Positions 54,944 through 64,000 of a DNA stretch of 64,000 nucleotides are shown one piece after another. The first letter of the stretch is position 1. Each line of letters starts with the position of its first letter. Under the pieces are notes generated by a model. It was not told the origin of the DNA. It saw only the letters and a program-made list of their open reading frames with translations, and searched no databases. The stretch covers positions 1 to 64,000 of the forward strand of contig NZ_CALXRM010000005.1 of the NCBI RefSeq assembly GCF_944390845.1, given 5' to 3'. The translations under genes were made by a program, and so were the position numbers. This DNA is from an uncultured Brachyspira sp. (GTDB taxonomy: Bacteria; Spirochaetota; Brachyspiria; Brachyspirales; Brachyspiraceae).

Positions 54944-55489
54944 ATGAACGAAACTATGGCTTATGAAGATAATATAGATGCTTTTAAAATAGGCAATGAA
55001 GAAGCCTATAAAGAGCTTATAGAAACATATAAAAAACCATTGTTTAATTTGGTTTATTCCATTATTTCTAATACTGATGAGGCAGAAGAAATAGTGCAGG
55101 ACGTTTTTGTAAGCTTTTATATAAAAAGAGAAAGTTTTGAAGGAAGAAGCAAGATTTATACTTGGCTTTATAGAGTGTCCTTCAATAGGGCAATAGATCA
55201 TATTAGAAAAAGAGAAAGAGAAAAGAAATACAGACTTAAAGAATATAGAAATTCAGAGGTGCAGGAATCAGATAATGATCATAGTATTAATAAAATTATA
55301 CTAGCAGAGGCATTGGCAAAATTGGAAGATGATTTTCGTATACCGCTTATGATGGCCGAATATGAAAATTATTCTTATAACGAAATATCTGAAAAACTAG
55401 ATCTTCCTGTTAATACAGTAAGAACTAGAATTTTCAGAGCTAGAAAAAAACTCTTATCTATTATGCAAAAAATGGGGGTGAGCTTATGA
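54944..55489 (+). CDS. ECF-type RNA polymerase sigma factor
   Basis: 181 residues with the two domains of an ECF sigma factor. Region 2 (about 20-95) includes EEIVQDVFVSFYIKRESFEG and TWLYRVSFNRAIDHIRKRER, which bind the -10 element and core enzyme. Region 4 (about 120-175) is PLMMAEYENYSYNEISEKLDLPVNTVRTRIFRARKKL-like (helix-turn-helix), binding the -35 element. Its stop overlaps the anti-sigma ATG by four bases. Both adjacent promoters carry the same motif, so it probably autoregulates and drives the Spy-like genes. Confidence 0.92.
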   Translation: MNETMAYEDNIDAFKIGNEEAYKELIETYKKPLFNLVYSIISNTDEAEEIVQDVFVSFYIKRESFEGRSKIYTWLYRVSFNRAIDHIRKREREKKYRLKEYRNSEVQESDNDHSINKIILAEALAKLEDDFRIPLMMAEYENYSYNEISEKLDLPVNTVRTRIFRARKKLLSIMQKMGVSL

Positions 55490-55977
55490 AAAACAATCAT
55501 GAATATTATGAAATGCTAATAAGCAGATACAAAGACAATGATTTAAATACAGATGAAATATTTGAAATGGAAAAGCATTTATCAGAATGCAAATCATGTC
55601 AGAAGTTTAAAAATGAATTAGATTCTATGTCATCTATACTTTTAGGTAATAATCCTATTATAGTGAACAAGAAAAACACATTCAATAAATATAAAGTAAT
55701 AAGATATATAGGTTCTGTAGCTGCAGTATTATTACTATTTTTTGGAATATCAAGCATATATAATAAACCTAATAATATAATTAGCGATGATGCTAAATTA
55801 ATAGTTTCAGATTTAAATGATTCTATTATAAAAACAAGTATAGATTACAATATAACTGAAGACGATTATGCACCATTATCAAGTTATTTCAGCTACAGCG
55901 ATGAAGAAAATGAAGGTAATGAAACAGCAGGAGAAATATCAATAATGTCAGCTTATATTTATTATATGGGTAAATAA
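55486..55977 (+). CDS. Zinc-binding anti-sigma factor, membrane-anchored
   Basis: 163 residues. The cytoplasmic part has His31, Cys35 and Cys38 in the H-x3-C-x2-C zinc anti-sigma motif (EKHLSECKSCQ), with a further His upstream. A membrane helix follows at about 70-86 (YIGSVAAVLLLFFGISSIY), then a periplasmic tail of about 75 residues. It would hold the sigma factor inactive until an envelope signal releases it. Translational coupling to the sigma gene supports stoichiometric expression. Confidence 0.85.
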   Translation: MKNNHEYYEMLISRYKDNDLNTDEIFEMEKHLSECKSCQKFKNELDSMSSILLGNNPIIVNKKNTFNKYKVIRYIGSVAAVLLLFFGISSIYNKPNNIISDDAKLIVSDLNDSIIKTSIDYNITEDDYAPLSSYFSYSDEENEGNETAGEISIMSAYIYYMGK

Positions 55978-55978
55978 A

Positions 55979-56542
55979 TTAAACAGCTTGAGATAATTTC
56001 TTAACAGTTGCAGGAAGAAGTTTATGCTCCTCTACTAATACTCTTTTTTGAAGTATTTCCGGAGTATCATCTTCCTTTACCTCTACCCTAGCCTGCATTA
56101 TAATATCGCCTCCGTCTATAGTATCAGTAACATAATGTACAGTGCAGCCTGATTCTTTTTCTTTATTTGCTATAACAGCCTCATGAACATGAATACCATA
56201 CATTCCTTTTCCGCCAAATTTAGGAAGAAGCGAAGGGTGAATATTAATAATCTTATTAGCCCACTTTGCTATAAAATTTGAATCTACTATAGATAAAAAT
56301 CCTGCAAGAACAACTAAATCTATATTAGATAATTCATCATCTATTTTTTTGAATAATTCATCTTTGTATAATTTTCTGTCTATCAAAACAGCTTTTATAC
56401 CAGCATTTTCGGCTATATTTAAGCCCCCGCATTTTCTGTCAGCAATAACAATATCTATTTTATAATAATTATTATCCTGTGATTCTATCAATGATTTTAA
56501 ATTGCTTCCGCCGCCGGAAATTAAAACAGCTATTCTAAGCAT
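55979..56542 (-). CDS. purN: Phosphoribosylglycinamide formyltransferase PurN
   Basis: PurN transfers a formyl group from 10-formyl-THF to GAR in purine synthesis. 187 residues, the usual short form. AVLISGGGSNLKSLIES at the start, NIHPSLLPKFGGKGMYG and GDIIMQARVEVKEDD are diagnostic. Its start overlaps the purM end by 13 bases. It ends convergently with the anti-sigma gene, with only one base between them. Confidence 0.94.
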   Translation of the reverse strand: MLRIAVLISGGGSNLKSLIESQDNNYYKIDIVIADRKCGGLNIAENAGIKAVLIDRKLYKDELFKKIDDELSNIDLVVLAGFLSIVDSNFIAKWANKIINIHPSLLPKFGGKGMYGIHVHEAVIANKEKESGCTVHYVTDTIDGGDIIMQARVEVKEDDTPEILQKRVLVEEHKLLPATVKKLSQAV

Positions 56543-57543
56543 ATATCACTCTTATCCTCATTTTCATTTTTAGCAATATAACCTATTTCATAAGCATATT
56601 CATTCATTTCTTTTAAATCATTTATAATATTATCTTTATCTTCTTTTGCAGCTATTATTACAAATCCTATGCCCATATTAAAAGTATTATACATTTCTTC
56701 TTCTTTGATATTTCCAAGATACTTAATATAATTAAATATTTTAGGAGTTTGGAAGCTCTCTTTTTTGATAACAGCCTTATAACCTTTAGCAACAGCACGA
56801 GGAACATTTTCTATAAGTCCGCCGCCTGTAATATGTGCCATACCTTTAATATTATATTTATCTAATAAAGGCAAAACTTTTTTAACATATATTTTAGTAG
56901 GAATTAAAAGAGTTTCTCCGATTTTTTCGCCTTCATATACAGCATTATAATCACGAACTAATTTTCTTATAAGCGAATATCCATTACTGTGAAAACCAGA
57001 AGAAGCAATACCTATAATAGCATCCCCTTCAGAAACTTTTGAACCATCAATGATTCTATCTTTCTCAACAACACCAACACAAAAACCTGCTATATCATAA
57101 TCGCCTTCTTTATAAAAACCAGGCATTTCAGCAGTTTCACCGCCTATCAAAGCAGCTCCAGCCTCATAACAGCCGTCAGCAATACCTTTAACTATCAAAG
57201 CAGCAGTTTCACCATTTAATCTTCCGCAAGCTAAATAATCTAAAAAGAAAATAGGTTTAGCACCATGACAAAGTACATCATTCACACACATAGCAACAGC
57301 ATCTATTCCTATAGTGTCATACTTTTTCATAGAAAATGCTATTTCTAATTTCGTACCAACACCATCTGTCCCGGATACCAAAACTGGATTATTATATTTT
57401 CCAAGTTCATACATAGCACCAAAACTGCCTATATTATTAAGCACATTTTCATGCATAGTTTTAGCTACAACTTCTTTCATAAGAGAAACGGCTTTATAAC
57501 CTTCCTCTCTGCTGACTCCGCTGTCTTCATAAGAAATACTCAT
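56530..57543 (-). CDS. purM: Phosphoribosylformylglycinamidine cyclo-ligase PurM
   Basis: PurM closes the imidazole ring of AIR in purine synthesis using ATP. 337 residues. SYEDSGVSREEGYKAVSLM at the start, VSGTDGVGTKLEIAF, GGETAEMPGFYKEGDYDIAGFCVG and HITGGGLIENVPR are typical. It overlaps purN, so the two are co-translated. The other purine genes are elsewhere. Confidence 0.95.
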   Translation of the reverse strand: MSISYEDSGVSREEGYKAVSLMKEVVAKTMHENVLNNIGSFGAMYELGKYNNPVLVSGTDGVGTKLEIAFSMKKYDTIGIDAVAMCVNDVLCHGAKPIFFLDYLACGRLNGETAALIVKGIADGCYEAGAALIGGETAEMPGFYKEGDYDIAGFCVGVVEKDRIIDGSKVSEGDAIIGIASSGFHSNGYSLIRKLVRDYNAVYEGEKIGETLLIPTKIYVKKVLPLLDKYNIKGMAHITGGGLIENVPRAVAKGYKAVIKKESFQTPKIFNYIKYLGNIKEEEMYNTFNMGIGFVIIAAKEDKDNIINDLKEMNEYAYEIGYIAKNENEDKSDICLE

Positions 57544-57652
57544 AAATAATTTCCTTCATTTTTACATTTTTTATTGTTGAATAAGATATATATAATTAGT
57601 AGTATACCAATATTTTTTTTATTTACAAGAAAAATTTTTATAAATATAAAAA

Positions 57653-57684
57653 AAATAGGTATAGTAAAAAAACCATACCTATTT
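57653..57684. terminator. Bidirectional terminator between the outer-membrane protein gene and purM
   Basis: AAATAGGTATAG pairs with CCATACCTATTT around an 8-base A/T loop. T- or A-runs flank both sides. It lies after the stop of the minus-strand outer-membrane protein gene. Confidence 0.75.
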
Positions 57685-57705
57685 ATTTTTATATTAACAT
57701 ATATT

Positions 57706-58383
57706 TTAGAATGCCAAACCAACAGCCAATCTAGGGAGCGGTACAAATCTGATTCCATGTGTAAATGAATAACCGAAATCTAATATTGATATATCTATAA
57801 ATGGACGTACTGGCCATTCAGCACCCATTTTTGTAAACATATCTATCTTGAAACCCATTTCGCCAGATATATAGAAATTAGCTATAGCACTTTTTTCCTG
57901 TTTATTAGCCTGATAATCTCTGCCGTTTACAGCAAATATAGTCATACCAACTTTAGGAAGAAGGAAGAAGCCATTATCTTTATCTCTTTTATTGAAATAG
58001 AATCTTACACCTATAGAAGCAGGTATAGCTACAACATCAGCATTATAAAATTTTTCATAATTACTGGTTCCTTCAATAGTCTTTACTCCATTGTAATAAC
58101 CACTGAAAGTATATATACCAAAAGTAGCATCTATTGCCTGTTTAGGCAAGTATCTGTAATTGTATGTAAATCTTATACCGAAACCGCCTTTAAATAATTT
58201 TTCAGTAGCACCATTTTTTGGCTGAAATATTAAATTAGCAACACCAGGCAAAGTTACAGCAGAAAATATTGTAGTACCAAAATCTATGCCTACAGCATGC
58301 TTAGCATTTTCATAACTTGCCGCATACATTACAGTATTAATTGATAATATTAAAACAAATATAAGTATTATTATTTTTTTCAT
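57706..58383 (-). CDS. Probable outer-membrane beta-barrel protein
   Basis: About 225 residues from the ATG at 58383. A signal peptide (KKIIILIFVLILSINTVMYA) leads into alternating strand-like sequence with aromatic residues at intervals, ending VGLAF with a C-terminal Phe, as in many outer-membrane barrels. No family was recognised. It is the second of two similar barrel-like genes, 11 bases apart. The pair and the lipoprotein gene before them look like one operon. Confidence 0.65.
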   Translation of the reverse strand: MKKIIILIFVLILSINTVMYAASYENAKHAVGIDFGTTIFSAVTLPGVANLIFQPKNGATEKLFKGGFGIRFTYNYRYLPKQAIDATFGIYTFSGYYNGVKTIEGTSNYEKFYNADVVAIPASIGVRFYFNKRDKDNGFFLLPKVGMTIFAVNGRDYQANKQEKSAIANFYISGEMGFKIDMFTKMGAEWPVRPFIDISILDFGYSFTHGIRFVPLPRLAVGLAF

Positions 58384-58394
58384 AATCCAATCCA

Positions 58395-59303
58395 TTAAAA
58401 TCTTATACTAACGCCTATTCTAGGGAATAAACCTATTCTTAAATTAGAAACTATTTTAGCCCAACCAGGAACGCTTTCCCAAGCAGGTAAAGGCATTTGA
58501 ACAAAACCAGCAGTTAAAACACCTAAGTTTCCTTGTATAGCACCATATACATTGCCTGCCCAAGGTCTTACATAGTAACCAATTTCTAAAAGACCTATAT
58601 CTATCATAGGTTTTACTCTCCACTCTTTAGTAGGGAATAATTCTATATTCCAACCAATTTCATAAGAAACATAAACTGCCGCATCTGATATAGACTGAGT
58701 AGTTTTTATTCCTGTTAAGCCGTTTTCTGTTTCAATAGTATAGAAAAATGCATCTATACCTAAACGGAAAGCATTATAAAATTGTCTTTTCTTACCATAA
58801 AACTTAACACCAAATGTAGTAGGCATAAATACAAATGAAGCTTTGAATTTAGTATCTGAAGCAATAACACTTGCATAATCACCTTGTCCCATATCAGTTA
58901 ACAATTTACTAGCATTTTCTTTACTAATATTTAATAGATACTCACTTCCATATACTCCTATTCCAGCCTCAAGAGCTATTTGATTATGCACAAATAAAGA
59001 ATACTCTACTCTAGGCAAAAACCAAGATGTTCCCTTAACTTCAGCATAATTAAAATAAGAGCCTATATCTCCTAAATTCATACCCAACATACCTGCTATA
59101 TGTTTTCCATGTCTGAATATATCATTAAAATATAAAGGAGCAAATACAGATATTCCAGGATTGAAATTCAAACTAATCATTTGTCTGCCTTTAATCCAGC
59201 TATAATCTTCTCCTGTTGCTTCAGTAGATAATGGTAAACCTTTAGCAAATACAACATTTGATAAACTAATCAAAATAAATATTATTATAAAATTCTTTTT
59301 CAT
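58395..59303 (-). CDS. Probable outer-membrane beta-barrel protein, larger paralogue
   Basis: 302 residues with a signal peptide (NFIIIFILISLSNVVFA). The mature part is rich in Gly/aromatic strand-like segments and ends GVSIRF with a C-terminal Phe. Several segments parallel the next gene (IGVRFYFNKR versus FGVKFYGKKR; PFIDISILDFGYS versus PMIDIGLLEIGYY), so they are diverged paralogues. Function unknown; the DIGLLEIGY wording suggests the closing strands of a barrel. Confidence 0.7.
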   Translation of the reverse strand: MKKNFIIIFILISLSNVVFAKGLPLSTEATGEDYSWIKGRQMISLNFNPGISVFAPLYFNDIFRHGKHIAGMLGMNLGDIGSYFNYAEVKGTSWFLPRVEYSLFVHNQIALEAGIGVYGSEYLLNISKENASKLLTDMGQGDYASVIASDTKFKASFVFMPTTFGVKFYGKKRQFYNAFRLGIDAFFYTIETENGLTGIKTTQSISDAAVYVSYEIGWNIELFPTKEWRVKPMIDIGLLEIGYYVRPWAGNVYGAIQGNLGVLTAGFVQMPLPAWESVPGWAKIVSNLRIGLFPRIGVSIRF

Positions 59304-59322
59304 AAATCACACTCTAAAAAAA

Positions 59323-59874
59323 TTACTGTATAGTTTCAGCATTTGTAAAACTATTTTTGTTAGATGACATCAATATATTTTTTACTTCTTCATATTTTTC
59401 CATTGGAATGTTAATTCCTGCAAGTATTTTATCAGGATTGCTCAAATCAATATTATCAGCACCTTCTTTTACTACAACATTAACCAAATTTCCAATAACA
59501 GATTCTCCGCCAGCATAATCTAATACATCTAAAACAGCATTAATAGCATTCTTACCACTTTGGTCAACTTTTACTACAACCAAATCTGGTCCCATTGGAA
59601 CTGTTAATAAATAACCTCCGTTTTGATCTTTATACATAGCTCCTATACCAAGTACAGAAGAATCAAATGTATAACTACCTTCATTACCATTTTGGCTGTT
59701 GTTTATATCTAATCTGTTTCCGCCATCAGATACTGCTGCACCTCCCCAAGTTCCAGAATTCATTTTGTCTAAAATTAAATTTGAACCAGGTTTTGTTACA
59801 ACTATGCCAGTATTTTTTGTACATGATACTAATGACATAATAGATAACAAAATAAAAATAAAATATTGTTTCAT
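59323..59874 (-). CDS. Lipoprotein of unknown function
   Basis: 183 residues from the ATG at 59874, preceded by AGGAAA. The signal peptide MKQYFIFILLSIMSLVSC ends in a lipobox. The mature part has a Gly-Ser-Asn-rich segment near residues 45-70 (SDGGNRLDINNSQNGNEGS) and no recognised domain. First of three genes whose products all look exported. Confidence 0.65.
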   Translation of the reverse strand: MKQYFIFILLSIMSLVSCTKNTGIVVTKPGSNLILDKMNSGTWGGAAVSDGGNRLDINNSQNGNEGSYTFDSSVLGIGAMYKDQNGGYLLTVPMGPDLVVVKVDQSGKNAINAVLDVLDYAGGESVIGNLVNVVVKEGADNIDLSNPDKILAGINIPMEKYEEVKNILMSSNKNSFTNAETIQ

Positions 59875-60161
59875 ATTCAATTTCCTATATTATGTATTTT
59901 TCATCATATATATTGTTATGTCATATAAAAAATAAATAATCAATGATAAAAAAATAAATAAAAAAAATTTTACTTTATTTTAAGCATAACTGTTAACATT
60001 TTTTCAACTCTACAATACATTTTATACATAAAAAGCAATATATATATACGGTAATAATACATGAATAAGAATAAAATTATATACAAAAATAAAAATAACA
60101 ATAAAAAAAGCGATGAACCCATAATGAATTCATCGCTTATAAAATATTTAAATACAAAAGA
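59875..60161. other. Intergenic region before the lipoprotein-barrel genes, with the infB terminator
   Basis: About 290 bases, noncoding. It holds the infB terminator (60103-60138). The rest is AT-rich upstream DNA of the lipoprotein gene at 59323, without a promoter I can support. Confidence 0.6.
60103..60138 (-). terminator. Intrinsic terminator after infB
   Basis: On the minus strand AAGCGATGAA pairs with TTCATCGCTT around an 11-base loop and is followed by seven T. Starts 24 bases after the infB stop codon. Confidence 0.85.
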
Positions 60162-62495
60162 TTATAAATCTTGTGCTATTTCTTCAATCTTGAATATCTC
60201 TAATATATCGCCTTTCTTAATATCATTAAAGTTTTCTATAGAAGCACCGCATTCATAACCAGTAGCAACTTCTTTTACATCATCTTTAACACGTCTTAAG
60301 CTGGATATTTTGCTTGTGTATATGAGAACATTATCTCTCATTACTCTTACACTAGCATTTCTTTCTATTTTACCGCTAGTTACATAACAACCGGCAATAG
60401 TACCAACTTTAGGTACATGGAATACATCTCTAACTTCAACAGTACCGATATCAACTTCTTTTTTAAGTCTTTCAAGAGAACCTTTCATAGCATTTTGAAT
60501 AGATTCTATTGCCTCATAAATGATATCATATCTTTCTATAGGTATTCCAAGTTTTTCTGCCAATTCTCTAGCTTTAGCGGAAGGACGTACTCTGTATGCT
60601 ATAATAATAGCATTAGAAGCATGTGCCAAGTTTACATCACTTTCAGTAACTGCACCTGAGGCACTATATATTGAAACGAAACGAATTTTATCACTTTGTA
60701 TTTTATTTAAAGCATCTCTTAAAGCCTCAGCACTGCCTTGTACATCTGCTTTAATAATAACTTTAAACTCTTTCATAGCATCAGAAGCTATTTTCTCATA
60801 AAGATTTTCTAATGTAACTTTAACATTAGCCTTCAAAGCTTCTTGCTGTTTTAATTGTACTCTCTTATCTGCTATAGCTTTAGCCTCTTTTTCATCAAGC
60901 ATAACATTGAATGATTCGCCTGCTTCAGGAGTCTTTTCAAAACCTAGAACTTCAACAGGAGTAGAAGGCAAAGCTTTTGTAACTCTTTGACCTAAATCAT
61001 TAACCATAGCACGTACTTTACCAACAGAAAGTCCGCATACGAAATAGTCTCCTATTTTCAAAGTACCATTTTGTACTAATACTGTACCTACTGGACCTCT
61101 GCCCTGATCAAGAGAAGCCTCTAATACTATACCTATTGCCTCTCTGTTAGGATTAGCTTTTAATTCCAACATTTCAGCTTGTAAAATAATAGCCTCTAAT
61201 AAATCATTAATACCTTGTTTTGTTAAGGCACTAACACCAATGTATTGAGTATCTCCACCCCATTCTTCCGGAGTAAGACCATATTCAGATAAAGCAGCTT
61301 TTACTTTATCCATACTGGCATTAGGCAAATCCATTTTATTAACAGCAACTATTATAGGTACATTAGCTTCTTTAGCATGGTTCAATGCTTCAACTGTTTG
61401 AGGCATTACTCCGTCGTCTGAAGCAACAACAAGTATTACTATGTCAGTACTTTTAGCACCTCTAGCTCTCATCATAGTGAATGCAGCGTGTCCTGGAGTA
61501 TCAATGAATGCTATTTCTCCGCTAGGTATTTTTACTTTATAAGCACCAATATTTTGAGTAATACCGCCGCTTTCTTTAGAAGTAATATTACTATGTCTTA
61601 TAGCATCAAGAAGCGAAGTTTTACCATGGTCAACGTGTCCCATAATTGTTACAACTGGAGGACGAGGCTTCAAATCTTCTTCTCTATCTTCTTTTACTTC
61701 AATAGTAGCTTCTTCCTGTAAAGACACTACATTAACTTTACAGCCGAAATCATCAGCTATAATTGTAGCAGTATCAGAGTCAATTATATCATTAACTCTA
61801 GCCATAGTACCCATTCCCATAAGTTTGGATATTATGTCAGAAGCTCTTAAATTCATCTTTTTAGCTAAATCACCTACAGTAATAGTTTCCATTATGCTGA
61901 TTTCTTTTTCAACACTTGCAAGTCTCTGTTCCTGCTGACGTTTTTTAGCTTGAAGTTTATTAAAGATTTTATTTTCTTGTCTTTGTGCAGCTTCAGCTTT
62001 AGAGTCTTTTTGAGAAGATTTCTTATCGTATTCTTTTTCTTTCTTCTCATAATCTCTTTTTTTATTGTCTTTTTTATTATCTTTCTTGAAAGAAGAAACA
62101 TCTTCAACTGGAGAAGCAATAGGAGTATCTTTAAATATTTTGTTTTCTTTATTTTCTTTGCTCTCTTTGTTGAAGTCTTTATGTTCTTTATTAGTATGAG
62201 AATAATTCTTATTTTTATTATTTTCTTTATTGTTGTTATTATTATCTCTATTAGAATTTTTTATATTTTCAGAATTATTTTCCTGCTTTTGAACTTCCTG
62301 TTTCTCAGCCTTGTTATGTATTATAATTTTCTTTTTTACTATAACTTTTTTCTTTACTTTCGCTGTAGCTTGGCCGTCATCATTATTGTTGTTATTATTG
62401 TTATTGGCCTTTTTTATTATAACTTTAGGTTTATTATCAGCTACAGAGCTTTCTTGATTAATGTTTTTTTCATTATTCTCATTTTTTTGAGACAT
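60162..62495 (-). CDS. infB: Translation initiation factor IF-2
   Basis: IF-2 brings initiator tRNA to the 30S subunit and promotes subunit joining. 777 residues. The N-terminal 190 residues are low-complexity Lys/Asn/Glu-rich with a run of eight Asn. A short IF2_N domain follows ([24 protein letters not shown]). The G domain starts near 285 with [34 protein letters not shown] and NKMD follow. Domains III and IV end the protein. It follows a SurA-like lipoprotein gene by 28 bases, whereas nusA usually precedes infB. Confidence 0.96.
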   Translation of the reverse strand: MSQKNENNEKNINQESSVADNKPKVIIKKANNNNNNNNDDGQATAKVKKKVIVKKKIIIHNKAEKQEVQKQENNSENIKNSNRDNNNNNKENNKNKNYSHTNKEHKDFNKESKENKENKIFKDTPIASPVEDVSSFKKDNKKDNKKRDYEKKEKEYDKKSSQKDSKAEAAQRQENKIFNKLQAKKRQQEQRLASVEKEISIMETITVGDLAKKMNLRASDIISKLMGMGTMARVNDIIDSDTATIIADDFGCKVNVVSLQEEATIEVKEDREEDLKPRPPVVTIMGHVDHGKTSLLDAIRHSNITSKESGGITQNIGAYKVKIPSGEIAFIDTPGHAAFTMMRARGAKSTDIVILVVASDDGVMPQTVEALNHAKEANVPIIVAVNKMDLPNASMDKVKAALSEYGLTPEEWGGDTQYIGVSALTKQGINDLLEAIILQAEMLELKANPNREAIGIVLEASLDQGRGPVGTVLVQNGTLKIGDYFVCGLSVGKVRAMVNDLGQRVTKALPSTPVEVLGFEKTPEAGESFNVMLDEKEAKAIADKRVQLKQQEALKANVKVTLENLYEKIASDAMKEFKVIIKADVQGSAEALRDALNKIQSDKIRFVSIYSASGAVTESDVNLAHASNAIIIAYRVRPSAKARELAEKLGIPIERYDIIYEAIESIQNAMKGSLERLKKEVDIGTVEVRDVFHVPKVGTIAGCYVTSGKIERNASVRVMRDNVLIYTSKISSLRRVKDDVKEVATGYECGASIENFNDIKKGDILEIFKIEEIAQDL

Positions 62496-62523
62496 TATTT
62501 TCCTTTCCCATTTATATTAGATT

Positions 62524-63270
62524 TTAATTGTTTGTTCTTGGTAATAAATCATTGCTTTGAGCAGGCATAGCAGCATTTGTATTTTGCTGACCTATTGTAG
62601 GAGGAAGTATGCTTGCTTCGCCTAAAACTGCAGTATTTCTTTCTATAACTGCTTTATCTTTTAAATCTGTTACATCTCTTTGTACTAATTGTTCAGCATA
62701 AGCATTTTTATATAACTGAGCAATATAAGGAGCTGTTTCTGTATTATATTCTGTTATACCATACATTTGAGTTAATTGCTGTTTAGCCTGATCAAAAAAA
62801 GCTTTAGCCTGTTCAGGAGTTGGATCAGGTATATTTTTAGCAGCATCAGCCATTAATTTAGTCAAATAATATTGGAATTTAATATTTCTTATTGATAAGT
62901 TTATAAAATCTTTAGCTTCTTGTGTATCAAAAAACTTTTCTTCTTCAGCTTTTTTCAATAATAAAATAGAACTTATTAATTGATCTGCATACATTTGTTT
63001 AGTAGCAGCATCATTAGCATACATAGCTATTTGTTCTGGTGTAGCACCTTGAAGCACTAAAGAAGCTTCTAAATCTTTAGTAAAATTAGTTTGATTAATA
63101 GTAAAATCATCTATTTTTAATACCCATTCGCCTTCTCCGCCTTTTAAATAAGCAACTGAATCAGATGAAGTAGAAGAACTTGAAGATGTTCCGCCCTGAC
63201 TCTGCGAGCAGGCAATGATAGGTAATGACGTTAATATTAATAACAGTTTTTTCAAGTTTTTTAAACTCAT
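62524..63270 (-). CDS. SurA-N-like lipoprotein, probable periplasmic chaperone
   Basis: 248 residues. The signal peptide LKKLLLILTSLPIIAC carries a lipobox, so the protein is probably lipidated. A short Ser/Gly linker follows. The middle is helical with Tyr/Gln/Ala and resembles the N-terminal SurA/PpiD chaperone region (LEASLVLQGATPEQIAMYA, KKAEEEKFFDTQEAKDFI). No prolyl isomerase domain is visible. The Pro-rich end is low-complexity. It precedes infB closely, an unusual pairing. Confidence 0.65.
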   Translation of the reverse strand: MSLKNLKKLLLILTSLPIIACSQSQGGTSSSSSTSSDSVAYLKGGEGEWVLKIDDFTINQTNFTKDLEASLVLQGATPEQIAMYANDAATKQMYADQLISSILLLKKAEEEKFFDTQEAKDFINLSIRNIKFQYYLTKLMADAAKNIPDPTPEQAKAFFDQAKQQLTQMYGITEYNTETAPYIAQLYKNAYAEQLVQRDVTDLKDKAVIERNTAVLGEASILPPTIGQQNTNAAMPAQSNDLLPRTNN

Positions 63271-63397
63271 AAATTTATACTCCTTAAAAATAAAAAAACG
63301 ATTTAATAGTTGTATAGTGTATCATATATAAATATTTCTGCAAGCAAAAACGCATAATTTTTACATATATGCAATTAATAAGTCAAGAACTTTTTTA
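63271..63397. other. Short intergenic gap, no feature seen
   Basis: AT-rich DNA of 127 bases between the lipoprotein gene and the truncated gene at the window edge. No terminator or promoter is convincing. Confidence 0.4.
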
Positions 63398-64000
63398 TTA
63401 TTTTTTACCAGAATACATACTAATTACCAAATTAGGCAATTCTTTTTCTAAAATACCGTACCAAATAGATTTTCTTCTTTTTAATGTTTTACTGCTCATA
63501 GCATAATTCATTAACTTATTATAGGTTTCATTTGCCTTTTGTACATTTTGGAATATTGGTATATGATTAGCTGGAAATATTTCAGATATATTTGCTTCTA
63601 TATCCTTCTTTATAACCACATCATATATAGGCAAAACTTTTTCATACCCCGCACAAATACTTTCGGCATATTCTAGAACCATTTTATCAAAATCTGGAAT
63701 AGTCTTTAATAAATTTATTATTAAAGCAAAAGTGTCTATCGCCTCTTTATAATTTTCTTTAACTACATAAGCTCCATTTGCTCTATCGCATAAATCACAT
63801 ATAGTAGCATTAGTATAGCCTGATATATAATCATTAACTTTTTCTTTTATTTCAAAAGGAGGCATTGATTTAGCTACTTTGGATATTAAATCCAAAATTG
63901 CAGTAAACATTCTCTGCTTCCATAAATTTCCTCTTACACTTTTTACAAGTTCTTCCATTTCATTAAAGAATGATTCTTTATATTTTTCATTAGGATTAAA
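63398..64000 (-). CDS. Hypothetical protein, 5' end beyond the window
   Basis: At least 200 residues. An internal ATG at 63958 lacks a ribosome binding site, and the frame stays open through all 14 codons up to the window edge, so the true start lies outside. The visible part is mixed helical with a Pro-Pro motif (VAKSMPPFEIKEKVND) and no recognised domain. Strand and stop are secure; length and function are not. Confidence 0.6.
   Translation of the reverse strand, partial: FNPNEKYKESFFNEMEELVKSVRGNLWKQRMFTAILDLISKVAKSMPPFEIKEKVNDYISGYTNATICDLCDRANGAYVVKENYKEAIDTFALIINLLKTIPDFDKMVLEYAESICAGYEKVLPIYDVVIKKDIEANISEIFPANHIPIFQNVQKANETYNKLMNYAMSSKTLKRRKSIWYGILEKELPNLVISMYSGKK

Noticed and set aside
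61950-62570. 206-residue Phe/Ile-rich plus-strand ORF over infB
   Set aside because: Produced by the complement of the Lys/Asn-rich IF-2 N-terminus; compositional artefact.

Overview
The window comes from a low-GC spirochaete, most likely a Brachyspira species. The DNA is very AT-rich. Lipid A genes lpxA and lpxB and outer-membrane-type barrels show a diderm cell. FlgE carries the Lys/Cys pair that spirochaete hooks use for covalent cross-linking, and EF-Tu has a remodelled switch I like the one I recall from Brachyspira. The genus call rests on recognised protein sequences, not on a database search.

Layout. 178-3438 (+) is an envelope operon, fabZ-lpxA-lpxB plus a translationally coupled GHKL-ATPase protein. 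3439-4008 is a block of mosaic intergenic repeats. 4009-24616 (-) is one very long gene-expression cluster, transcribed right to left: rpsL-rpsG-fusA-tuf, the S10/spc/alpha ribosomal genes with secY, infA and rpmJ, then rpoA, rplQ, rho and an Smr gene. A consensus-like promoter lies about 230 bases upstream of rpsL. 25014-32393 is mixed metabolism and envelope: hisIE, a second repeat block, a lipoprotein, a flavodoxin/ferredoxin protein, an SDR fused to a zinc-ribbon-like tail, a CAP-domain protein and an arginase-family enzyme. 32611-36043 holds a ComM-like ATPase, two lipoprotein paralogues with variable-looking Gly-rich linkers, and an 11-copy pentanucleotide repeat. 36354-40502 (+) is flgE-flbD-motA-motB plus a methyltransferase. 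40685-45049 (-) holds ptsH-ptsI and cca-coaX.

45228-55977 looks like an envelope-stress neighbourhood: an RND transporter, a 1281-residue DUF445 protein with a partner gene, and an ECF sigma/anti-sigma pair behind two Spy/CpxP-like periplasmic proteins. Both Spy-like genes have the same promoter motif, GGAAC-N16-CGTCTAAA. A relaxed copy with identical spacing precedes the distant RND gene, which suggests an autoregulated sigma regulon readable inside this window. 55979-64000 (-) holds purM-purN, two outer-membrane-type proteins with a lipoprotein, infB behind a SurA-like lipoprotein, and a gene cut by the window edge.

The strongest candidates for undescribed biology are the mosaic repeats at 3444-3997, 25704-26124 and 48620-48826, the ECF promoter motif and its regulon, and a GC-rich candidate small RNA at 28378-28481. 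No tRNA, rRNA, CRISPR array, transposase or prophage gene was seen.
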